A model generated the notes under the pieces. It searched no databases. It was given only the letters and a program-made list of their open reading frames with translations, and was not told where the DNA came from. Positions 43,449-52,458 of a stretch of DNA of 64,000 bases are shown in pieces; positions within the stretch are counted from its first letter, which is position 1, and each line of letters opens with the position of its first letter. This DNA is from Clostridia bacterium (GTDB taxonomy: Bacteria; Bacillota; Clostridia; Christensenellales; Pumilibacteraceae), in NCBI GenBank assembly GCA_017500845.1, contig JAFVXY010000007.1, positions 1 to 64,000 on the forward strand, read 5' to 3'. A program made the translations under genes and the position numbers.

Positions 43449-44288
43449 ATGGCGATTGGAATTTATACAAATTTATATAAGGACAGTGACCTTGCTGTAA
43501 CAAACGGTGTAATAAGTATACTTGATAAGGCGGAAATCGAGTATTATATCGACCCGCTTCTAAAGGAGCATTATCCGTCGTGCAAGGTTTATGACGATAC
43601 TGTTTTTCCCACTCTCGAAATGCTCATTACGGTAGGCGGCGACGGAACGATTCTTGCAGTCGGCAGGCGCTGTGCCGAAAACAAGGTGCCTATCCTTGGT
43701 GTCAACAAGGGTACGGTGGGCTTTATGGCAGAGGTTGAGCCGAGCAATTTAGAACAGCTGGTTGCGATAATCAAGCGCGGCGAGTACGATATTGACGAGC
43801 GTGCTTTGCTTTGCGCCGACTGTAAGGGCGAAATTTTTTACGCGCTAAACGAGGCTATCGTGTATAGGGGCGACACCAAGATGATTACGGTTGACGTAAA
43901 GATCGAAAATCAGCTTGTGGACAAGTATGCATGCGACGGCTTTATCGTTTGTACGCCCACAGGTTCTACGGCTTATTCGCTATCGGCAGGCGGAGCGATT
44001 ATGAGTCCCAAGGTAAACGCAATCGGACTTACGCCCATCAACTCACATTCGCTTCATACCCGTCCTATAATCGTCAGCGGAGACGAGGTGGTAGACATAT
44101 CGGTTTGCCGCGCGTACGAGGACGCAATGCTCATAATTGACGGTGTCGAAACAGTGCGTATTGGTCTAAATGAGGACGTAAGATTTTATAAGTCGGACAT
44201 GACACTGTGCTTTGTTCGCCTAAAAGGAAGCAACTTTTATAGCGCGCTACTTTCTAAGCTTAATATTTGGGGACTTACCGAAAACTAA
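43449..44288 (+). CDS. nadK: NAD kinase
   Basis: 279 residues from ATG 43449; the longer frame starts inside dxs and inside the -35 box. GGDGTILAVGRR, LGVNKGTVGFMAEVEP and CTPTGSTAYSLSAGG are the NAD-kinase motifs. Phosphorylates NAD to NADP. Confidence 0.95.
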   Translation: MAIGIYTNLYKDSDLAVTNGVISILDKAEIEYYIDPLLKEHYPSCKVYDDTVFPTLEMLITVGGDGTILAVGRRCAENKVPILGVNKGTVGFMAEVEPSNLEQLVAIIKRGEYDIDERALLCADCKGEIFYALNEAIVYRGDTKMITVDVKIENQLVDKYACDGFIVCTPTGSTAYSLSAGGAIMSPKVNAIGLTPINSHSLHTRPIIVSGDEVVDISVCRAYEDAMLIIDGVETVRIGLNEDVRFYKSDMTLCFVRLKGSNFYSALLSKLNIWGLTEN

Positions 44289-44299
44289 CGGAGATAACA

Positions 44300-44725
44300 A
44301 TGGAACGAAACGAAAGACAAATTAAAATTCTCGAGCTGATTTCCACCAAGAATATCGAAACGCAGGACGAGCTTGCTTACGAGCTGAAAAAGCTGAACTA
44401 CAATGTTACTCAAGCCACCATTTCGCGCGATATAAAAGAGCTTGGTCTTGTCAAAACGAGGTATATTGCGGCAGGCGTGGACTCGGTAAACGAGCGCATT
44501 AAGCGAATTTTTAAGCTTGCCGTTTTGTCCGTTGACGTTGCGTGCAATATTCTTGTAATCAAGACGTTGCCCGGATGCGCTAATGCAACCGGCGATATGC
44601 TTGATAAAATGCGTGACTCTACCGTTCTCGGCTGCGTGGCGGGCGAGGACACGGTGATGGCAGTTTGTCCGTCCGAGCAAGCGGCTCGTGAAACTATGGA
44701 AAAGCTGTACGAGATTATAAAGTAA
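44300..44725 (+). CDS. argR: Arginine repressor
   Basis: 141 residues from ATG 44300 with GGAGA upstream. N-terminal winged helix (ETQDELAYELKKLNYNVTQATISRDIKELGLVK) and C-terminal oligomer/arginine-binding domain (LPGCANATGDMLDKM, CVAGEDTVMAV). Its place before recN is the conserved one in Bacillota. Confidence 0.95.
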   Translation: MERNERQIKILELISTKNIETQDELAYELKKLNYNVTQATISRDIKELGLVKTRYIAAGVDSVNERIKRIFKLAVLSVDVACNILVIKTLPGCANATGDMLDKMRDSTVLGCVAGEDTVMAVCPSEQAARETMEKLYEIIK

Positions 44726-44728
44726 TAT

Positions 44729-46420
44729 ATGTTAAGAAGTATCGTTATAAAAAATCTTGCTTTGATAGAAAAAGCCGAGCTTGAATTTGGAGAGGGGCTA
44801 AATGTATTAAGCGGCGAAACAGGCGCAGGTAAGTCCATAATAGTGGACGCTATTATGCTGTTGCTTGGTGCAAAGTATGACAAGTCGCTTTTGCGTTACG
44901 GTGCGCCTTCGGGACTCGTTGAGGGCGTTTTTGACGTTACCGATTCGGCTCACGAAATTCTTGCCGATATGGGACACGAAAGCGAGGGCGAGGTTATTAT
45001 AGCACGTCGCTTTTTTGCAGATGGCAAAAACGATATCAAGGTAAACGGCAGGACGGTAACGGCTTCAATGGTAAAGCGTCTTACCGAAAGGCTGGTGGAT
45101 ATTTACGGTCAGCACGAATATATCTCGGTGGCAAAGGCGACCGAGCAGGCAAGACTGTTTGATTACTATCTTCGCAACGATATAGCAGAGCTTACCGATA
45201 AGCTGGCCGCAAAGGTAGCCGAGCTTCGTTCAATCGACCGGCAGCTGTCCGAGGTGGGCACAAGCGACGAGCGAGAAAGGCTGATTGACATACTCAAATA
45301 TCAAACCGAGGAAATAGAGAACGCTAAGGTAAAAAGAGGAGAAGAGGACGAGCTTGCGGCAAAGCGCAAAATAATTGCTTCGGCAGAAAAAATCAACAAC
45401 GCTCTTGGCGCGGCGCTTAATGCTCTTGGCGAGGGCGAGCCGTCCGCGATAGGGCTTGTAGACGATGCGGCTTCTGCGCTAAGCTCGATTAGTCACCTCG
45501 GCTACGATGAGCTTGTAGGTAGAATCAAGGCAGTAAGCGGCGAAATCGAGGATATTGCCGAAAGCATAAAGGACGAGCTTGACAAGGATTTTGATATATC
45601 CGACCTTGATAAAATAGAGGAAAGATTAGAGCTTCTAAAGAGCTTACGCAAAAAATACGGCGACTACGACAGGATGACCGAGTTTTACGAGCAAGCAAGT
45701 CAGCGTCTTTATAATCTTATCAACAGCGACAAGATTTTTGATAGGCTTTGTACACAAAAACGCAAGACCGTAGATGAGATTTATGAGCTTTCGTGCGCTC
45801 TAAGCAAGGTGCGCAAGGAAAAGGCAATCAGCTTCGAGCAAGAAATCGAGCACCATCTTGGCGAGCTTGGTATGACGGCTGTGCAATTTAAAATTAACTT
45901 TGCGACCTTCCCATCGCGCGATGAATGTGAAGCCTATATAACCGCTAAGGGAATGGATATAATGGAATTTTATTTTTCGCCCAACAAGGGACAGCCCTTA
46001 CAGCCCATGACAAAAATTATCTCCGGCGGCGAAATGTCAAGATTTATGCTTGCGCTAAAGGTAGTCAACGGCGAGCGTGACGGAATGCCCACTATGATTT
46101 TTGACGAAATTGACGTAGGTATCAGCGGCATTACCGGTCGTGCGGTAGCGCAAAAGCTGCAACAAATTGCAGCCACTCATCAAGTTTTGTGCGTAACGCA
46201 CCTGCCGCAAATTGCCGCTATGGCATCAAATCAATTCTATATCGAAAAGCAAGTAACGGGTGACCAAACGTATACCCATGTTACCAAACTCGACAGTGAC
46301 GGCATGATAAAGGAAATCGCACGTCTAAGCGGCGGTTACGGCGTAAGCGATCAGGCAGAGGTCGCCGCCGCAGAGCTAAAAAAGTGGTGCAACGACTATA
46401 AGGACAGTCTAAAAGGATAG
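44729..46420 (+). CDS. recN: DNA repair protein RecN
   Basis: 563 residues. Walker A GETGAGKSIIVDAI, central coiled coil, ABC signature SGGEMSRFMLALK, Walker B MIFDEIDVG. SMC-like ATPase for double-strand break repair. No clear ribosome site; starts four bases after argR. Confidence 0.96.
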   Translation: MLRSIVIKNLALIEKAELEFGEGLNVLSGETGAGKSIIVDAIMLLLGAKYDKSLLRYGAPSGLVEGVFDVTDSAHEILADMGHESEGEVIIARRFFADGKNDIKVNGRTVTASMVKRLTERLVDIYGQHEYISVAKATEQARLFDYYLRNDIAELTDKLAAKVAELRSIDRQLSEVGTSDERERLIDILKYQTEEIENAKVKRGEEDELAAKRKIIASAEKINNALGAALNALGEGEPSAIGLVDDAASALSSISHLGYDELVGRIKAVSGEIEDIAESIKDELDKDFDISDLDKIEERLELLKSLRKKYGDYDRMTEFYEQASQRLYNLINSDKIFDRLCTQKRKTVDEIYELSCALSKVRKEKAISFEQEIEHHLGELGMTAVQFKINFATFPSRDECEAYITAKGMDIMEFYFSPNKGQPLQPMTKIISGGEMSRFMLALKVVNGERDGMPTMIFDEIDVGISGITGRAVAQKLQQIAATHQVLCVTHLPQIAAMASNQFYIEKQVTGDQTYTHVTKLDSDGMIKEIARLSGGYGVSDQAEVAAAELKKWCNDYKDSLKG

Positions 46421-46444
46421 GCAAATAAAATAAATCAGATAAAG

Positions 46445-46477
46445 GGGCAAGTATAAAAAACGTACTTGCTCTTTTTT
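46445..46477 (+). terminator. Terminator after recN
   Basis: GGGCAAGTA (46445-46453) pairs with TACTTGCTC (46463-46471, one G-T pair), followed by TTTTTT. Confidence 0.8.
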
Positions 46478-46519
46478 GTTTGCGGAATAAAATTTGTATA
46501 ATTTAAGAACACTATTTTT

Positions 46520-47521
46520 ATGAGAATGAGTAAGAGGACGATAGTCTTTTTTGCTTGCGTTGTGTTTGCCGTTATCGCATTGGTTCGTGGCGGAGCGTTA
46601 GAGGCGATGGCGCTTAGCAAAAGGGTTTATGCAGGCGGCTTCCCCATAGCGATGGTTTTTGATATAGACGGGGCGGTAATAGACGAGGTGGGCGTAGTAA
46701 AAACGGCGGCAGGCGATGCGACTCTTGCCAACAAGCTGCGGCGCGGCGATACGATAACAAAAATTGACGGCGTAAAGGTAGCGGGCTGTGACGAAGTCGT
46801 ATCTACGGTCGAGGGCGGTGACGGCGACGAAATAACGCTTACGCTTATTCGGGACGGCAAGGAAACCACGGCTAATGTAACGCCGTATATCGACAGCGAT
46901 AGCGGACTGTTCAAGCTGGGGATTTACATTCGGGACACCATTTCGGGCGTGGGGACGGTAACTTACGTAAGAGAAAACGGTTATTTTGGCGCGCTTGGGC
47001 ATCAAATCGTGGACGGTGTGGCAGGCTCGGCAGTTCCGCTTCTTGGCGGTAAGGTATACAACTGTGATATAGTCGGTATTACCAAGGGTAAGCGCAACGA
47101 GGCGGGCGAGCTTAGGGCAACCATAAAGGGTGAGCCTATCGGCGAAATTTATTCCAACCTCGAGGCGGGCGTTTTTGGCAGATTTTTTGATTTCGTGCCG
47201 CAGACCGAGCTTCTTTCGCTTGGCGCTCGAAGCTCGGCATTGCCCGGCAAGGCGTATATTATCACGACAGTAGGGGATGGTCCTGTAACCTACGAGGTGG
47301 ATATTATCCGTGCACTAAGCCAAAACGAGCCTACTCCAAAGGGGTTGCTTTTGCGTGTTACGGATAGACGTTTGCTTGCTGCAAGCGGCGGCATCGTGCA
47401 GGGCATGAGTGGCAGCCCGATAATTCAAAACGGCAAAATAGTGGGTGCGGTAACGCACGTGTTGGTGGCAGATCCAACAAAGGGATACGGTATATATACC
47501 GACTGGATGCAGTCGGCGTAA
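46520..47521 (+). CDS. spoIVB: SpoIVB peptidase
   Basis: 333 residues. N-terminal membrane anchor, PDZ domain (KLRRGDTITKIDGVKVAG), S55 serine peptidase domain with FGALGHQI (His161) and GMSGSPI (Ser297). Secreted by the forespore to trigger sigma-K processing. A TATAAT at 46497-46502 lies in front without a clear -35 or ribosome site; forespore sigma-G control is expected but not evident. spo0A, the usual next gene, is not here. Confidence 0.95.
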   Translation: MRMSKRTIVFFACVVFAVIALVRGGALEAMALSKRVYAGGFPIAMVFDIDGAVIDEVGVVKTAAGDATLANKLRRGDTITKIDGVKVAGCDEVVSTVEGGDGDEITLTLIRDGKETTANVTPYIDSDSGLFKLGIYIRDTISGVGTVTYVRENGYFGALGHQIVDGVAGSAVPLLGGKVYNCDIVGITKGKRNEAGELRATIKGEPIGEIYSNLEAGVFGRFFDFVPQTELLSLGARSSALPGKAYIITTVGDGPVTYEVDIIRALSQNEPTPKGLLLRVTDRRLLAASGGIVQGMSGSPIIQNGKIVGAVTHVLVADPTKGYGIYTDWMQSA

Positions 47522-47533
47522 ATAGGAGGAAAT

Positions 47534-48682
47534 ATGAAAAAAATTATTAAAACTTCTGTTGCGGTAGCGTTGCTTTTGGCCGCAATGCTTACAGTAACTA
47601 TCAGCACTCATACGGTGTATGCGGACACAGCTTATTCGGCTCGAGCGGCCCTACTTATGGATTACGATACGGGCGAGGTGCTGTTTTCGCAAAACGAAAC
47701 TGACAGACTGCAAATTGCAAGCATGGTCAAGATTATGACGCTTAACCTTATTTTTGACGAGATTGACTGTGGCAATTTGAGCATAGACGACGAAATTTCC
47801 GTCAGCCAAAACGCTTCCGGCATGGGCGGCTCGCAAGCATTTTTGGATGCCGGCTGTAGTTACAAGGCGGACGAGCTTATAAAAAGCATTATCGTTGCGT
47901 CGGCAAACGACTCGTGTGTGGCGATGGCAGAGCATATTGCAGGCAGCGTAAGCGGCTTTGTCGCAAGAATGAACGATAAGGCGGAAAAGCTTGGCATGAC
48001 AAACACCAGCTTTGTCAACTGCACCGGACTGCCTGCGCCCAACCAGTATTGCTGTGCGAGCGATGTTGCTACAATGTTCCGCGAGCTTGTAGGGCACAAG
48101 CAGTTTTTTGACTATTCCAAGATATGGATGTTCGATTTGGTACACCCAAGCGGCAGAGTAACCCAGCTTAGCAACACCAACAAGCTTATAAGATTTTACG
48201 AGGGCTGTGACGGCGGCAAAACGGGCTTTACGACCGAGGCGCTTTCATGCCTTGCTGCAACTGCGCGCAGGGGCGACACAAGGCTAATATCGGTAATCGT
48301 TGGTGCGCCCGACTCCAAGACGCGTAACAAGGAGGTATCCGCTATGCTAAACGAGGGCTTTGCTAATTACGAAACTCGCCAGTACGTGTTCAGTCAAAAT
48401 TCGGCAGGTTGGGCTAATGTCAACGGCGGTAAGGAAAAAACTGTAGAATGCACTCCCGCCGAGGATTACTTTGTGCTTACACGTAAGGGCGAAAAGCGTG
48501 ACGTTAATATAGATTTCTATTACTTTACGGCGGCAGCACCCGTTCGCCAAGGGGACGTCGTGGGTAAAGCTACCGTCACAATTGATGGCGAGGTTGTCAA
48601 GGAAATTGACCTAATCGCAAGATCAGGAGTAGAAAGTCGAGAGTTTAAGGATATACTCGACGAGGTAATAAAGGCTTGGTAA
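47534..48682 (+). CDS. D-alanyl-D-alanine carboxypeptidase (DacF-like)
   Basis: 382 residues. Signal peptide, then the penicillin-binding triad SMVK (Ser63-Lys66), SAN (123-125) and KTG (229-231), C-terminal beta domain and a final amphipathic helix (EFKDILDEVIKAW) for membrane attachment. Trims peptidoglycan side chains. Being 12 bases behind spoIVB, it may serve spore-cortex or forespore wall remodelling. AGGAGG ribosome site. Confidence 0.93.
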   Translation: MKKIIKTSVAVALLLAAMLTVTISTHTVYADTAYSARAALLMDYDTGEVLFSQNETDRLQIASMVKIMTLNLIFDEIDCGNLSIDDEISVSQNASGMGGSQAFLDAGCSYKADELIKSIIVASANDSCVAMAEHIAGSVSGFVARMNDKAEKLGMTNTSFVNCTGLPAPNQYCCASDVATMFRELVGHKQFFDYSKIWMFDLVHPSGRVTQLSNTNKLIRFYEGCDGGKTGFTTEALSCLAATARRGDTRLISVIVGAPDSKTRNKEVSAMLNEGFANYETRQYVFSQNSAGWANVNGGKEKTVECTPAEDYFVLTRKGEKRDVNIDFYYFTAAAPVRQGDVVGKATVTIDGEVVKEIDLIARSGVESREFKDILDEVIKAW

Positions 48683-48691
48683 AAAAGATGC

Positions 48692-48735
48692 AACCGCGTA
48701 AGCGAAAATTGCTTGCGCGGTTAGTTCCTTTTTGT
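48692..48735 (+). terminator. Terminator after the carboxypeptidase gene
   Basis: AACCGCGTAAGC (48692-48703) with GCTTGCGCGGTT (48711-48722), one G-T pair, followed by a T-rich stretch after a short gap. Confidence 0.65.
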
Positions 48736-48780
48736 ATATTATTCATCTTTTCGACAATTCAAGCAATAGCGGTTTTTTAT

Positions 48781-48809
48781 TTGACTGCAAGTGATAAAAA
48801 TGGTATAAT
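48781..48809 (+). promoter_or_regulatory. Sigma-A promoter six bases before the M50 protease start
   Basis: TTGACT (48781-48786), 17-base spacer, TATAAT (48804-48809). ATG 48816 follows after six bases, at the expected transcription start. Confidence 0.8.
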
Positions 48810-48815
48810 CGTAGT

Positions 48816-49532
48816 ATGATAGGTATTTTATTTGACATGTCACTCAGCTTTTATGAGCGCATTTTGCTGTTTACTATACTTGCGGCTGCGCTTATTTTCT
48901 CTATTATGTTGCACGAGGTAGCGCACGGATACGTTGCATACAAGTGCGGTGACAGCACGGCAAAGCTTAGGGGTAGGCTTTCGCTTAATCCCAAACAGCA
49001 TTTTGACCCGCTTGGACTTATTATGGTGCTGTGCGTTGGCTTTGGTTACGCCAAGCCCGTACCTATAAATCCGTACAACTTCAATTCTTATCGCAAGGGT
49101 TGTATTTTAGTGTCAATTGCGGGCGTAACGACCAATATTATAATTGCATTTCTTGCATCGGGGCTTTATGTTTTGTGCATAAACCTTACGGTAACTGCAA
49201 CGGCGGCTATGATTTTGTCGTTTGTAGCGACCTTCTTTTATTACCTTAGCTGGTTTAATATTGTGTTGTGCTTTTTCAATATCTTGCCGCTATTTCCGCT
49301 TGACGGCTTTAATCTTGCCAGCGCGCTTTGCAAGCGAGAGAACAGCGTGATTCGCTTTTTGCGCGAGTACGGACAGCTGATTTTGCTTATTCTTATTATC
49401 GTGTCGATAGTAGTGGACAGATGGGGCGCACCCGCATTTTTCAGCCCGCTTGATATGTACTTTAATTACACGGCGCATTATGTTCAAACAGGCTTTGATG
49501 CGTTTTGGAGCTTGATTTTCGGGGGTATATAA
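48816..49532 (+). CDS. Site-2 protease family (M50) membrane protein
   Basis: 238 residues, about six membrane helices. Zinc motif HEVAH (33-37) in the first-second helix and FPLDGF with Asp163 as third ligand. Close to the YwhC/SpoIVFB-like group widely found before scpA. Likely cleaves membrane-embedded substrates; substrate unknown. No ribosome site before ATG 48816; an alternative ATG at 48837 would have only a poor one. Confidence 0.9.
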   Translation: MIGILFDMSLSFYERILLFTILAAALIFSIMLHEVAHGYVAYKCGDSTAKLRGRLSLNPKQHFDPLGLIMVLCVGFGYAKPVPINPYNFNSYRKGCILVSIAGVTTNIIIAFLASGLYVLCINLTVTATAAMILSFVATFFYYLSWFNIVLCFFNILPLFPLDGFNLASALCKRENSVIRFLREYGQLILLILIIVSIVVDRWGAPAFFSPLDMYFNYTAHYVQTGFDAFWSLIFGGI

Positions 49533-50290
49533 TGGCTGATTACGAAAAATTATTTGCCGATGAAATGTTCGAAGAGGACGAAACGGCGTACAGATTCAAG
49601 CTCAACGACTTCGAGGGACCGCTTGACACCTTGCTCTTTTTGATTCGCAAGGCAAAGGTAAGCATCGAGGACGTTAAAATTTCCGAAATCACCGAGCAGT
49701 ACCTTGAATATATGAAGGAAATCGACACGGTTGACCTCGATAAAGCATCTGAGTTCATTTCCATGGCGGCACTTCTGCTCGAAATTAAGTCCAAGTCGCT
49801 TTTGCCTCGTCCGCCCGAGCCCGAGCCGGAGGCGGTAGATGAGGAAAAGGCACTAAAGCAACAGCTAAAGCTATACGCACTTTACAAGGATGCCGCTCAA
49901 AAAATGAAGGAAACCGAGACCGAGGATATCTTTTACCGCAATCCCGACCCATCGGTTGGTATGCCCAGATTGCAGCTTAAGGATATGAACAAGTCGGGGC
50001 TTATGGATGCGCTTCGCAAAATGTTCGTTAAGCTCGAGGAGCGCGCGGCACTTATTAAGGAACGCCATATAGTTATGGATAGGTTCACGGTTGCCGAAAT
50101 GGTGGGCGTAATAAAGGACAAGCTGGAGGTAGAGGAGGAGGTCACCTTCTTTGGACTATTCGAGGAGGACTACTCCAAAAGCGAAATCATTACTACCTTT
50201 CAAGCGCTATTGGAGCTTATAAAGACGCAGTACGTTGTGGCTACGCAAAACGAGCTGTTTGACGATATAATTTTACATAAGGCTGGTTAG
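49532..50290 (+). CDS. scpA: Segregation and condensation protein A
   Basis: 252 residues from ATG 49532, overlapping the protease stop (TAATG) with GGGGG upstream. FEGPLDTLLFLIRKAKVSIEDVKI and the SMC-binding C-terminal winged helix (VTFFGLFEEDYSKSEIITTFQALLELIK). Kleisin of the SMC-ScpAB condensin. Confidence 0.95.
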   Translation: MADYEKLFADEMFEEDETAYRFKLNDFEGPLDTLLFLIRKAKVSIEDVKISEITEQYLEYMKEIDTVDLDKASEFISMAALLLEIKSKSLLPRPPEPEPEAVDEEKALKQQLKLYALYKDAAQKMKETETEDIFYRNPDPSVGMPRLQLKDMNKSGLMDALRKMFVKLEERAALIKERHIVMDRFTVAEMVGVIKDKLEVEEEVTFFGLFEEDYSKSEIITTFQALLELIKTQYVVATQNELFDDIILHKAG

Positions 50291-50291
50291 T

Positions 50292-50942
50292 ATGGAAATA
50301 GAAAAACTTGATAACGCGCTGGAGGCTTTGCTTTTCGTGTCGGGTGACGGACTTAAAATCACCGACATTGCCGAGCTTTTAGAGCTTCAAAAAACCGAAG
50401 TTAATGCCGCAATAAAGCGACTTAAAGCTAAGTATGACGGTGATAGCGGCATACACCTTATTACCTACAACGGTAAGGTGCAATTTGCTTCCAATCCCGA
50501 TTTTGCCGACGTCGTATCGCGCGTGCTTAATCCAATAAAGGAAAAGGCGCTCTCCAGCGCAACGCTGGAAACTATTGCAATTATTGCTTACAAGCAGCCA
50601 ATTACAAGGCTGGAGCTGGAAAGCATTCGTGGCGTAAATTGCGACTACGTAATACAGGTTTTGCTAAAACATAACCTTATCGAGGTGGTTGGCAGAAAGG
50701 ACGTAATAGGTAAGCCGCTTTTGTTTGGCACGACAGACGAATTCCTAAAACGCTTCCAAATAGAGTCCATCAAGGATTTGCCCGACTACGAGGAGCTTTT
50801 AGAAACAATTAGGGTTATTTCGACAGAGAACGAGCAGCAAGCTGAAACGACAGGACTGTACAACGAGTTCGAGCTTCCCGCCGAGGAGCAGGTTCCCGAA
50901 TTTTTGCAAAACGAGCAAATCGAAATGATAGAGGTAAAATAA
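50292..50942 (+). CDS. scpB: Segregation and condensation protein B
   Basis: 216 residues. ALEALLFVSGDGLKITDIAELLEL and TIAIIAYKQPITRLELESIRGVN are the ScpB winged-helix signatures; an acidic C-terminal tail follows. Dimer holding ScpA. Coupled to scpA. Confidence 0.95.
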   Translation: MEIEKLDNALEALLFVSGDGLKITDIAELLELQKTEVNAAIKRLKAKYDGDSGIHLITYNGKVQFASNPDFADVVSRVLNPIKEKALSSATLETIAIIAYKQPITRLELESIRGVNCDYVIQVLLKHNLIEVVGRKDVIGKPLLFGTTDEFLKRFQIESIKDLPDYEELLETIRVISTENEQQAETTGLYNEFELPAEEQVPEFLQNEQIEMIEVK

Positions 50943-50994
50943 CCTTGGTCGTTATTTAGATTCAAAGTTAAAGCAACAATTTTTTTAAAATATA

Positions 50995-51023
50995 TTGACA
51001 AAAGTATAAAAATAGGATAAAAT
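50995..51023 (+). promoter_or_regulatory. Sigma-A promoter of the hydrogenase-maturation operon
   Basis: TTGACA (50995-51000), 17-base spacer, TAAAAT (51018-51023); leader of about 110 bases. Confidence 0.8.
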
Positions 51024-51095
51024 ATATTTGCCCGACTTTAGGAGAAATCCGAAAAAAAGGTGAATGCAACAAAATACTTTTTCTGTATCTTTTTG

Positions 51096-51127
51096 TGCTT
51101 CGCTTTTTTATGGGCGAAGCAATTTTT
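51096..51127 (+). terminator. Leader hairpin (attenuator candidate) of the hyd operon
   Basis: Perfect stem TGCTTCGC (51096-51103) with GCGAAGCA (51114-51121), loop of ten bases, then ATTTTTATT. It lies between promoter and first gene, ten bases before the ribosome site. Confidence 0.6.
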
Positions 51128-51140
51128 ATTAGGAGGAAGT

Positions 51141-51398
51141 ATGGATACGAGAGTGGCTGTAATAGGCATAATAGTGGAAAGCAAGGAGTCCGTCGACAAG
51201 CTTAATTCTATTCTCAGCGATTACGGCAAATATATCGTCGGCAGAATGGGCTTGCCGTACAGAGAACGCAATATCAACATTATAAGCATCGCAGTTGACG
51301 CGCCGCTGGACGTCATTTCCGCCATGTCGGGCAAGCTTGGCAATTTGCCCGGAATCAGCGCAAAAGCCGCATATTCCAACGTGATTTCTCATGAATAA
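51141..51398 (+). CDS. TM1266-type iron-only hydrogenase system regulator
   Basis: 85 residues from ATG 51141 with AGGAGGA upstream; the longer frame from 51060 would translate the leader hairpin. One ACT-like domain: RVAVIGIIVESKESVDKLNSIL and VGRMGLPYRERNINIISIAVDAP, typical of the TM1266 family, found with hydEFG. Probably senses a ligand; function not proven. Overlaps hydE by eight bases. Confidence 0.88.
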   Translation: MDTRVAVIGIIVESKESVDKLNSILSDYGKYIVGRMGLPYRERNINIISIAVDAPLDVISAMSGKLGNLPGISAKAAYSNVISHE

Positions 51399-52440
51399 AG
51401 TTTTTTCCTTATTGCAAAAATTGCATAACGAGCATTCGCTGAAGCTTAACGAATACGAATACCTCGTGCAAAATTATTCCGCCGAGGCGGCAAGCCTTGC
51501 GGCGGCAAGGGCAGATGAGGTAAGAAGGAGCATTTACGGCAACACGGTTTATATTCGTGGGCTTATAGAGGTAAGCAACTATTGCAAAAACGACTGCTTG
51601 TACTGCGGAATACGCAAAAGTAACCGCTGTGCCGAGAGGTACAGACTGACTAAGGACGAGATTTTGTCGTGCTGTCACAGCGGGTACCAAATCGGCTTTA
51701 GAACTTTTGTTTTGCAGGGCGGGGAGGACGGCTATTACACCGACAGCGTGCTTTGCGATATCGTAAGTGAAATTAAGCAAGCATATCCCGACTGCGCGGT
51801 AACTCTCTCGCTTGGCGAGCGAAGCCGAAATAGCTATCAAAAGCTGTTTGATGCAGGGGCGGACAGATATTTGCTTAGACACGAAACGGCAGATTGCGAG
51901 CATTACAGCAAGCTTCACCCTGCCGAAATGACGCTACAAAACAGAATGAGCTGTCTTAATGACCTCAAAAGTATAGGCTTTCAGGTCGGCTGTGGTTTTA
52001 TGGTGGGCTCGCCCTTTCAGACGGCGGCGACCATAGCAAAGGATCTTAAGTTTATCGAGGAGTTCAAGCCCGATATGTGCGGAATAGGGCCATTTGTGCC
52101 GCACCACGACACGCCTTTTGCGCAATTTGCAGCAGGAACGGTGGAGCTTACGTGTTATTTACTGTCAATTATAAGGCTCATACATCCGCCGGTGCTGCTT
52201 CCGTCCACGACTGCGCTTGGCACCATTCATCCATTGGGTAGAGAGCTGGGCATTAAGGCAGGAGCAAACGTAGTTATGCCCAATCTTTCGCCCGAGGACG
52301 TGCGCAAAAAGTACGAGCTGTACGACAACAAGCTTCACTCCGGGGCGGAGGCCGCTGAGGCAAGAGCGCAGTTAGAACAAAAAATGCAGGCGATAGGCTA
52401 CGTCGTAGTGACCGATCGCGGAGATATAAAGAAAAATTAA
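51391..52440 (+). CDS. hydE: [FeFe]-hydrogenase H-cluster maturation radical SAM protein HydE
   Basis: 349 residues. Radical SAM triad CKNDCLYC (Cys65, 69, 72) and QGGEDGYYTD. Acts on the sulfur/cysteine-bound iron intermediate when the diiron subcluster and its dithiolate bridge are built. Ferredoxin-type electrons needed. Second gene of the operon. Confidence 0.95.
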   Translation: MNKVFSLLQKLHNEHSLKLNEYEYLVQNYSAEAASLAAARADEVRRSIYGNTVYIRGLIEVSNYCKNDCLYCGIRKSNRCAERYRLTKDEILSCCHSGYQIGFRTFVLQGGEDGYYTDSVLCDIVSEIKQAYPDCAVTLSLGERSRNSYQKLFDAGADRYLLRHETADCEHYSKLHPAEMTLQNRMSCLNDLKSIGFQVGCGFMVGSPFQTAATIAKDLKFIEEFKPDMCGIGPFVPHHDTPFAQFAAGTVELTCYLLSIIRLIHPPVLLPSTTALGTIHPLGRELGIKAGANVVMPNLSPEDVRKKYELYDNKLHSGAEAAEARAQLEQKMQAIGYVVVTDRGDIKKN

Positions 52441-52458
52441 TACGATAGGAGAAAAATT

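Noticed and set aside
51060..51140. N-terminal extension of the TM1266-like protein (hydrophobic, signal-like)
   Set aside because: It would translate through the leader hairpin; AGGAGGA and ATG 51141 give the family's normal start.
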